14,278 nucleotides of DNA, from assembly GCA_031366005.1 (NCBI GenBank), contig JANLZB010000057.1, forward strand, positions 1-14,278. Reading direction: 5' to 3'. This DNA comes from JANLUX01 sp031366005. GTDB taxonomy: Bacteria; Bacteroidota; Bacteroidia; AKYH767-A; OLB10. The position numbers were made by a program, and so were the translations under genes. Below, piece by piece: positions 7,672 through 12,853 of this stretch (its first letter is position 1; each line of letters starts with the position of its first letter). The notes beneath the pieces were generated by a model, which worked only from the letters and a program-made list of their open reading frames with translations, was not told where the DNA came from and ran no database searches.

Positions 7672-8310
7672 ATGTTACAAATTCAGTCATTTACATTTAA
7701 TCCATTCGAGGAAAACACTTATATACTTTATGATGAAACAAAAGAATGTGTGATTGTGGATCCTGGTTGCTATGATGAATCAGAGGATTATGATTTGCTC
7801 ATCTTTATTCAATCCCAAAAATTAAAACCTGTTGCAGTGTTGCAAACACATTGCCATGTTGATCATGTATTCGGAGATAACCTGGTGTTTGAAAAATTTG
7901 GATTGAAACCCTTTATCCATAAAAATGAATTAGTAATTTATAATGCAGCTAAGGAATATGCACAGATGTTTGGTTTAACGATGAAAGATTTACCAGATCC
8001 GGTGGTATGCCTGGCAGATAACGCCATTTATAAATTTGGAAACACAGTTCTTAAATTATTTCTCGCACCCGGACATTCACCGGGTAGTATTTGTTTTTAT
8101 CATGATGAAAGTAATTCACTTATTGCAGGCGATGTTTTGTTTCAGATGAGTATCGGCAGAACTGATTTACCGCTTGGTGATCCTGGTACACTGCTCAATT
8201 CAATTCGTGATAAACTTTTAGTGCTACCTGAAGAAACTACAGTTTATCCCGGTCATGGACCCACCACTTCTATCGGATACGAGAAAGAAAACAATCCCTT
8301 CTTAAACTAA
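7672..8310 (+). CDS. MBL-fold metallo-hydrolase, glyoxalase II-like
   Basis: A 212-residue metallo-beta-lactamase-fold hydrolase. The metal site is complete: THCHVDH gives His60, His62, Asp64 and His65; His135 lies in APGHSPGS; Asp154 in AGDVLF; and His195 in YPGHGP. The order and the GRTDLPLGD segment (162-170) match the short glyoxalase II-like group (YcbL type), which lacks the long C-terminal substrate domain of classical hydroxyacylglutathione hydrolase. The likely reaction is thioester hydrolysis, with the natural substrate unknown. It is soluble, with no signal peptide. It follows the RidA-like gene by 19 nt; both could be detoxifying reactive metabolites, but the pairing is only suggestive. 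A 210-bp non-coding stretch follows. Confidence 0.93.
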   Translation: MLQIQSFTFNPFEENTYILYDETKECVIVDPGCYDESEDYDLLIFIQSQKLKPVAVLQTHCHVDHVFGDNLVFEKFGLKPFIHKNELVIYNAAKEYAQMFGLTMKDLPDPVVCLADNAIYKFGNTVLKLFLAPGHSPGSICFYHDESNSLIAGDVLFQMSIGRTDLPLGDPGTLLNSIRDKLLVLPEETTVYPGHGPTTSIGYEKENNPFLN

Positions 8311-8322
8311 TAGCATGTGGTT

Positions 8323-8330
8323 TACATTTG
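8323..8330 (+). promoter_or_regulatory. Possible -7 promoter element in the 210-bp leader of the next gene
   Basis: TACATTTG fits the TAnnTTTG consensus. If used, the transcript for the gene at 8521 would have a leader of about 185 nt. No -33 element is visible and the distance is long, so confidence is low. The leader 8331-8520 remains open in the downstream frame from an ATG at 8341, but its translation is cysteine- and basic-rich and unlike the mature protein. Confidence 0.3.
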
Positions 8331-8520
8331 TAGAGGTATCATGAATCATTCAAAAAGAGCTGTCATTCTGAAAGAAACTTGTAGAGTTGCTGTAAAGAGT
8401 TTGTATACGCGAAAAAGTAATTCAGAGAAGAGGTGCTATAACTCTTGTGTACAGAACTTTACTTCTTCTCACCATCTCAAATGTTTTTTTCAGATTAACA
8501 ATGCACTTCAAATAAACATT

Positions 8521-10005
8521 ATGAAATTTAATTTACTGATATTTTTAATGTTGCTTATATCAGCTTTTTCATATTCTCAATCATACACCATCTCTCCCGA
8601 AAATTTAGATGATGCCACTTACAGTCATGTTAAAGTAATCGGGCAGGATGAGGAAGGATTTTATTTGCTGCAAAGTAATCTTTCACTTACTTCCGAACGT
8701 GACCGCATTGGTTTTAAAAACCGTAAATATAAAATCAGCTATTATGATTTTAATCTCAGAAAAAAGTGGGATAAGGTTTTAAGTCCTTTTGAGGACGGAG
8801 CAAATGTAGAAGCAGTAACTTTTTTTAATGCTCATATTTTAGTGCTGCAATCGAAGTATCAGCGTAGTGAAAACACAGTAACATTTTTTACTGATATATA
8901 TAATAACACCGGTAAAACGGAAAAATCCACTTTACGTTTAGGTGAATGTCACTATGGAAAAAATAATGATTTAGGAAAAGTAAAGCTTGTTACATCTACT
9001 TCCAGGTTAACCGGTGCAATGTATTTTGAAGAAGAAACGGATAATGAAATACATGTTCAGACCATTGCGTTTGACAGTTCTTTAAAAGTAATATCGCAGC
9101 AAAAGCTTATCATTCCGTATGAAGATAAAAGAATAATGCAGATTGAATATGCATTGTCAGAGAATGGAGATTTTATTTCATTGGTGCAAATAAATGATAA
9201 GAATCCTGAAAATGAAAAAAAGCGTTTGCTTCAATATCATTTGTTTGTCAATCGTATAGGGCAAAATAATTTTAAAGAGTTTGCTCTTACGAGTGAGAAC
9301 AAACCAATGACGGAAGCAGCACTGGCAATTGATAACTTGAACAGGAATGTGGTGGTGGTTGGTTTTTATGCAGATAAAAATTCCAGTTCCGGTGCAGGAA
9401 TTTTATACACCACGCTTTCACTGAGTTATGATGACTCATTACATCTGAATACATATTCTATTAAAGGTGATACACAGATTAAGTTAATTGGCGAACGCAA
9501 TGAAGATGGAAATCCTGGCTTGTTCAGTTACCCGATACAACGCATAGTGTTGCGTGGTGATGGCGGTGTGGTGATTATGGCAGAAGCTGCTTACACGAGT
9601 GAATATTCTTACTACGATTATTTTACGCAATCATTTACCCGCAGAACAGAATATCATTTTGATAATATTGTGGTGATGTCAATTAATTCGCACGGTGGAG
9701 TTGACTGGACACACGTGATGCGTAAAAACCAGGCATCCATTGATGACGGAGGATTTTTATCCTCTTTTATTTCAGCATTGAGCAGTGATAGGATTGTGGT
9801 GATTTATAATAATGATATCAGCCGAAATAACGAAGTGATCAGTTACGAAGTGAGTGCAAAAGGAGAATTAAAAAGCAATAAGATAATTCATTCCAGCGAA
9901 CGTATTTTTATTCTACCCAAAGCAGGAAAACAGGTGGATGATGAAACCTTGATTGTACCCGCCATTGTTAAGAAACGGATGTATCTGGTGAAGATTAAGA
10001 TTTAA
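8521..10005 (+). CDS. Secreted protein of unknown function
   Basis: A 494-residue protein I do not recognise. The start at 8521 is chosen because it begins a clean signal peptide (MKFNLLIFLMLLISAFSYSQ, cleavage likely around residue 20). The reading frame is open another 68 codons upstream, but that part is not signal-like or conserved-looking. The mature protein is rich in beta-strand-like stretches with recurring patterns such as ISYYDFNLRKKWDK, IQTIAFDSSLKVI and IVVMSINSHGGVDWTHVM. These resemble the blades of a beta-propeller: strand, turn, and 'what was done versus said' type Asp/Trp positions (inference). No lipobox, C-terminal sorting domain or membrane anchor is visible, so it is probably periplasmic or released. 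Directly after its TAA lies an in-frame remnant of ribA, so its 3' flank is a rearrangement point. Confidence 0.8.
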   Translation: MKFNLLIFLMLLISAFSYSQSYTISPENLDDATYSHVKVIGQDEEGFYLLQSNLSLTSERDRIGFKNRKYKISYYDFNLRKKWDKVLSPFEDGANVEAVTFFNAHILVLQSKYQRSENTVTFFTDIYNNTGKTEKSTLRLGECHYGKNNDLGKVKLVTSTSRLTGAMYFEEETDNEIHVQTIAFDSSLKVISQQKLIIPYEDKRIMQIEYALSENGDFISLVQINDKNPENEKKRLLQYHLFVNRIGQNNFKEFALTSENKPMTEAALAIDNLNRNVVVVGFYADKNSSSGAGILYTTLSLSYDDSLHLNTYSIKGDTQIKLIGERNEDGNPGLFSYPIQRIVLRGDGGVVIMAEAAYTSEYSYYDYFTQSFTRRTEYHFDNIVVMSINSHGGVDWTHVMRKNQASIDDGGFLSSFISALSSDRIVVIYNNDISRNNEVISYEVSAKGELKSNKIIHSSERIFILPKAGKQVDDETLIVPAIVKKRMYLVKIKI

Positions 10006-10194
10006 ATCCGCGATCTTGGAGTCACCAAAATGCGTTTAATGACCAACAACCTAACCAAACGTGCAGGCTTAATCGGTTATGGTTTACACATCGTTGAAAA
10101 CATCCCTTTAGAAATTCAATCCCACGAACACAACAAACTCTACCTGCGAACTAAGAGGGATAAAATGGGGCATAGTATCAAAGTAGAAGATTAA
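10006..10194 (+). pseudogene. ribA: C-terminal remnant of GTP cyclohydrolase II (RibA/RibBA)
   Basis: Sixty-two codons plus TAA encode the C-terminal end of GTP cyclohydrolase II: RDLGVTKMRLMTNNLTKRAG, then GLIGYGLHIVENIPLEI, EHNKLYLRTKRDKMGHS and a short tail. This is the well-known RibA ending (LGV.K.RLLTNNP, YL.TK..KMGH). The rest of the gene, including the zinc site and GTP-binding region, is absent: full RibA is about 200 residues and the RibBA fusion about 400. The fragment starts immediately after the TAA of the preceding secreted-protein gene and in the same frame, with no start codon of its own at the junction. It should be non-functional. An intact ribA/ribBA is expected elsewhere, since riboflavin synthesis is normally needed. 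A hairpin follows 11 nt after its stop and may be the original terminator. Confidence 0.85.
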
Positions 10195-10205
10195 TCTTTT
10201 GTTTC

Positions 10206-10238
10206 AACTTTGCCAAAGTTTAAAACTTTGGCAAAGTT
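10206..10238. repeat. 33-nt perfect palindrome, possible terminator
   Basis: Two 16-nt arms (AACTTTGCCAAAGTTT and its exact reverse complement) flank a single A at 10222. Each arm is itself nearly palindromic (AACTTT..AAAGTT), so the element can fold as one long hairpin or two small ones, or pair as a cruciform. It sits 11 nt after the ribA remnant stop. The downstream T stretch is short (TTTATTT), so termination is plausible but not certain. Such AACTTTG palindromes recur in Bacteroidota intergenic regions as far as I recall. Confidence 0.8.
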
Positions 10239-10491
10239 TATTTGGGATAAGTTTTAGAAAACAGACCACCACTCATCTATTTAAGCACCTCGCCCGTCCC
10301 GATGCATCGGGATCCTCGCTGCTCCGTTATCAAACTATAGCGTTTCAAATAACCCTATTCCCTTCTCCAAACTCCCTACTATTATCTCCTGCAGCTGTGG
10401 GCTTTCCGTTACAATCGGATTTAGTCCCAACCTTTTCCGTGTTTCATTCTCATAGCAGTGCAATCCATCGCAAAGAAAATTTTATAGTTAT
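10239..10491. other. Non-coding, repeat-like stretch between convergent units
   Basis: No credible gene is found here. The stretch holds the 16-bp palindrome described at 10297 and, on the minus strand, a stop-to-stop open segment (10335-10481, 48 codons) with no ATG. A + strand frame is open from a TTG at 10199 to 10495, but it crosses both palindromes and has a serine/leucine-rich low-information translation, so it is not called. The composition (more GC, palindromes) differs from the AT-rich gene that follows, and suggests an interspersed repeat. Confidence 0.5.
10297..10312. repeat. 16-bp perfect palindrome TCCCGATGCATCGGGA
   Basis: TCCCGATGCATCGGGA is fully self-complementary with no spacer. 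It is embedded in a GC-richer context (CCTCGCCCG before it and TCCTCGCTGCTCCG after it) within otherwise AT-rich DNA. This matches my recollection of short repetitive palindromes in Bacteroidota intergenic regions with the general form CCCGAT..ATCGGG. No second copy is present in this window. Confidence 0.75.
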
Positions 10492-11394
10492 TTAATCAGG
10501 CTTTACTGCTAAAACGATTTGAATAGTCTTACCCACATACTTAACATTTCTTTCATTTGATTTTTCGACTTTCCATTTCACGCCTGATTTCAAAATAAGG
10601 GCAAGGATTTTATTTCTCAAATTTTCTTCACTAAATTTTTGTTTATTCTTTATGAAGCATTGTTCTAAGGTTGCAATTCCATTTTTGTCGAGTCCAACGG
10701 TTATTGGTTGCCCAAGCGAATCTATGACAGGAACAATATCTAATCCAACTCCCCTATATCCTTGCATTGAATCAGGTACAAGGCTTTTTGCTCTTCTATT
10801 TAAATATTCTTTTAAATCTATCCACCGGCCATCGGGTAAGCGATATTCATATCCAATAAATCTAACTCTTATAATATCTCCATTTTCAAAAATAGAGTCC
10901 CTGCCTTTCATATCATAATATTGAACAATTGTCTTACTTTTTGGGGGTGCAGGCTTATGGTTTACAATCGCCTTTTTTGCTTTGTCAGCAAGTGAATTAT
11001 TTGGCGGGGAGCCTACAAATCCATTACAAATTAAATAGCAAGCTTCTCCACTAATTGTATTAGTAAATAAAATTTCTTTTTTTATTCCATATGTAATCCG
11101 TACATCATACATTGCACGTGGAGTCGTACCTTCTTCTTCATTAAAAAAACTTTCAATATTATAACCTTCATCATTTAATTTATTGTAAACTTGATCTATT
11201 TTAAAAGTACCAACACCCATATCAGGGCACATAAAAGAAAAATATTCGTCATTAAAACATAGGATAAAATTTTTATTTACCTGCTTATCAGACGTGGTTG
11301 TAACTAATCGATATTTATTTTCTGCAACACATCTTATTTGTCCTATTGTCCTTAAAGAACAAAAACAAATTATAATTAAAAATATTTTTTTCAT
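10492..11394 (-). CDS. Secreted protein of unknown function
   Basis: A 300-residue protein I do not recognise. It has an N-terminal signal peptide (MKKIFLIIICFCSLRTIGQ, cleavage near residue 19), so it is exported. Residues about 20-150 hold several cysteines (for example in IRCVAENKY, FMCPDMG, ACYLICNG) and a basic Pro/Lys linker near 147-157 (VNHKPAPPKSK). The C-terminal 100 residues (VPVIDSLGQPITVG to VKWKVEKSN to TIQIVLAVKP) recall the beta-alpha-beta pattern of TonB-like C-terminal domains found in many Bacteroidota secreted proteins; this is a weak resemblance. It lies 30 nt downstream of the small HEPN-like gene on the same strand and is probably co-transcribed with it. Both are visibly more AT-rich than the housekeeping genes, which fits horizontal acquisition. 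It converges with the + strand unit ending at 10194. Confidence 0.75.
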   Translation of the reverse strand: MKKIFLIIICFCSLRTIGQIRCVAENKYRLVTTTSDKQVNKNFILCFNDEYFSFMCPDMGVGTFKIDQVYNKLNDEGYNIESFFNEEEGTTPRAMYDVRITYGIKKEILFTNTISGEACYLICNGFVGSPPNNSLADKAKKAIVNHKPAPPKSKTIVQYYDMKGRDSIFENGDIIRVRFIGYEYRLPDGRWIDLKEYLNRRAKSLVPDSMQGYRGVGLDIVPVIDSLGQPITVGLDKNGIATLEQCFIKNKQKFSEENLRNKILALILKSGVKWKVEKSNERNVKYVGKTIQIVLAVKPD

Positions 11395-11424
11395 TTGGTT
11401 AGTTTATAGATTAAAATAAAAGGA

Positions 11425-11970
11425 TTATTTAACTTGTCGATTTATTAATTCAGCATTAACATTTCCAATAAGCGAGAAAGGAACGTTTGAACCTATTGGC
11501 AAATATCCTAATATTCCGTATTCGGAATATCGCTTTTTAGCTAATTCGAAAATTTTAGAATTCGTTTCCATTTCATTAAAATACCTTAGTGCCGCATTTT
11601 CAATATCCTCAAGAAAATCCTCAAGATTTAATAATACTCTTTTATTATGAACAATTGAAAGATGCAGATGAGGTTTATTAAATGCAAGTGCATAAGTGCC
11701 CCCTTCAGAATAATTATGCACAATTTTATTTCTCAAATCATTTTTTAGTTTTTTTGGAATATATTTTTTTAAATATTCTGCAACAAACTTTGTATAACTA
11801 TCCTTACTTGTTTTTCCATATCGAAATCCTGCTATATATTCAATAAAACAACTGAGTAAAATAAAAGCTGATATTTTAGCTTCTGAGTTTGCAATAATTT
11901 TAATTTCTTTCAAAGCATTATTTAATAATGCATTTTTTAATCGACTAATTATATCGTGTTTTGTTTGCAT
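11425..11970 (-). CDS. Small helical protein with HEPN-like R-x4-H motif, unknown function
   Basis: A 181-residue cytoplasmic protein without signal peptide or membrane anchor. The N-terminal 80 residues look all-helical (DIISRLKNALLNNALKEIK, AKISAFILLSCFIEYIAGFR). They are followed by DLRNKIVHNYSEGGTYAL, where Arg80-x4-His85 matches the R-x4-6-H motif of HEPN domains, a fold used by many RNases in toxin-antitoxin and defence systems and also by catalytically inactive proteins. The rest (86-181) has no feature I recognise. I place the start at 11970 rather than at an ATG 75 nt upstream (12045), because the extra 25 residues are His/Lys/Asn-rich and cross an inverted repeat that makes better sense as an upstream control site. 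No antitoxin-like partner (MNT nucleotidyltransferase) is adjacent; the neighbour is a secreted protein. Function is not assigned; HEPN assignment is tentative. Confidence 0.7.
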   Translation of the reverse strand: MQTKHDIISRLKNALLNNALKEIKIIANSEAKISAFILLSCFIEYIAGFRYGKTSKDSYTKFVAEYLKKYIPKKLKNDLRNKIVHNYSEGGTYALAFNKPHLHLSIVHNKRVLLNLEDFLEDIENAALRYFNEMETNSKIFELAKKRYSEYGILGYLPIGSNVPFSLIGNVNAELINRQVK

Positions 11971-11990
11971 ATTATTTTTCTCATTGCGCC

Positions 11991-12021
11991 CATGTTGGTG
12001 TTTTTTCCTTCCACCAACATG
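11991..12021. repeat. 10-bp inverted repeat upstream of the HEPN-like gene
   Basis: CATGTTGGTG (11991-12000) and CACCAACATG (12012-12021) are exact reverse complements, 11 nt apart. The site lies 20 nt upstream of the preferred start at 11970 of the minus-strand gene. It could be an operator or an mRNA leader hairpin. On the minus strand the spacer is purine-rich. Confidence 0.7.
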
Positions 12022-12058
12022 CACCAAATGTAATTCAAACAACAACCCTAAAAAAAAT

Positions 12059-12080
12059 CCGCGACCTCATCGCGGTTTTT
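12059..12080. terminator. Bidirectional intrinsic terminator
   Basis: CCGCGA (12059-12064) and TCGCGG (12070-12075) form a 6-bp GC-rich stem with a 5-nt loop. On the + strand the stem is followed by TTTTT; on the minus strand the preceding A run (12050-12057) gives a matching T tract. It can therefore stop transcription in both directions. It separates the minus-strand pair from the DUF4160/DUF2442 unit, though no + strand gene ends just before it. Confidence 0.75.
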
Positions 12081-12187
12081 ATCATACATAACTCTTCCGA
12101 TCAATCGGATTCAAAACTCATAACCCTTGTTTCGCAAATGTTTTTCAGCTTGTGCGTTTATTTAAATCTCACCTTCAAATGATTCGC

Positions 12188-12195
12188 TATCTTTG
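12188..12195 (+). promoter_or_regulatory. Bacteroidota -7 promoter element ahead of the DUF4160/DUF2442 unit
   Basis: TATCTTTG, the same 8-mer found ahead of guaB and msrC, ends 17 nt before the DUF4160 ATG at 12213. This supports both the start and the idea that the frameshifted gene was until recently expressed. Confidence 0.6.
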
Positions 12196-12212
12196 AGTCT
12201 AATAATAACAAT

Positions 12213-12446
12213 ATGCCTGAATTATTCAGATTCTTCAGTATAAAATTTTTTTTCTTTAGCAGAGACACTTGCCCATTCATATTCACATTGAAAATGCCGA
12301 TGGCGATGCAAAATTTATTCTTGATCCGCTTACCATGATTGAAAATCATGGAATGAAAAATAAAGATTTAAAAATTGATGAAGGTATTATTGAACAAGGA
12401 AGTTATTGAATTAAGATGGAAAGCATATTTTGCAACTAAAAAATAA
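12213..12446 (+). pseudogene. DUF4160 family gene broken by two offsetting frameshifts
   Basis: Read across three frame segments, this encodes one typical DUF4160 protein of about 77 residues. Segment one, from ATG 12213, gives MPELFRFFSIKFFFFSRD. Near 12266 the frame slips by one missing base (GACAC where GAC CAC would continue), giving HLPIHIHIENADGDAKF and IENHGMKNKDLKIDEGIIE, with the family's His-rich pattern. Near 12395-12402 it slips back, giving KEVIELRWKAYFATKK and TAA at 12444. As sequenced, the first frame stops at TGA 12336 after 41 residues, and the middle frame stops at a TGA shortly after the second shift. The sequence between is otherwise well conserved, so the lesions are recent or are sequencing errors. 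DUF4160 genes very often precede DUF2442 genes; function is unknown. The original stop is 10 nt before the DUF2442 start. Confidence 0.82.
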
Positions 12447-12456
12447 AAATAAAATA

Positions 12457-12708
12457 ATGTTTGCAATAACAAAGGTTTGGTTTGATAGCGAAAGAATTTT
12501 TGTTGAGTTAAACGACCATCGTATAATCGGCACACCGATAAACTGGTATCCAAATTTGAGCAAAGGTACTCCTGACCAAATGAAAAATTTTGAATTGCGT
12601 GGAGATGGCCGTTGGATTCATTGGCCCGATCTTGATGAGGATTTAGATGCAGATGGATTTTTGACTCAAACCAAAAATGATCCATACGCAAGTGTAACAA
12701 AAAAGTGA
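12457..12708 (+). CDS. DUF2442 family protein
   Basis: An 83-residue DUF2442 protein. The start at ATG 12457 is preferred over one 27 nt upstream (12430), which lies inside the end of the DUF4160 gene and would add a Lys/Asn-rich extension. Family marks are VWFDSERIFVELNDHR near the N-terminus, the GTPINWYPNLSKGTPDQ turn, the RGDGRWIHWPDLDEDLD core, and the DGFL tail; length is normal. DUF2442 proteins are small, cytoplasmic and of unknown biochemical function; they are commonly encoded directly after a DUF4160 gene, in an arrangement reminiscent of toxin-antitoxin pairs, though this is not proven. Here the partner is frameshifted while this gene is intact, so if the pair works as such a system one half may now be orphaned. 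Confidence 0.88.
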   Translation: MFAITKVWFDSERIFVELNDHRIIGTPINWYPNLSKGTPDQMKNFELRGDGRWIHWPDLDEDLDADGFLTQTKNDPYASVTKK

Positions 12709-12811
12709 AAAATTATTTTTGGGTTTATACTCCGAATTAAATAAGTGAAATATTTTTTCAACAGTCTCATGCGTATGGCATCTTTTTATTCAACGTAAAC
12801 CTGCCATTGGC

Positions 12812-12819
12812 TATATTTG
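12812..12819 (+). promoter_or_regulatory. Probable -7 promoter element ahead of glmM
   Basis: TATATTTG fits TAnnTTTG and ends 34 nt before the glmM ATG, giving a leader of roughly 28 nt. No clear -33 element was found. The preceding stretch 12709-12811 shows no gene or strong hairpin. Confidence 0.5.
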
Positions 12820-12853
12820 CACTCGTAAAACAATAAGATTTCTACTAAGTAAA

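Noticed and set aside
8317..8520. N-terminal extension of the secreted-protein gene
   Set aside because: The signal peptide begins at 8521; the upstream residues are unlike it and would block export.
10003..10194. Readthrough fusion of the secreted protein with the RibA tail
   Set aside because: Frames match, but a normal TAA intervenes and the RibA fragment alone cannot bind zinc or GTP, so a functional fusion is unlikely.
10199..10495. 98-codon open frame on + starting at TTG
   Set aside because: It crosses two perfect palindromes, starts with TTG inside a hairpin, and its translation is low-information; better explained as repeat sequence.
11971..12045. Longer start for the HEPN-like gene
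   Set aside because: The extra 25 residues are basic and low-complexity and run through an inverted repeat and toward the terminator A tract.
12158..12700. Minus-strand open frames opposite DUF4160 and DUF2442
   Set aside because: The + strand carries clear family signatures; the antisense frames have no recognisable content.
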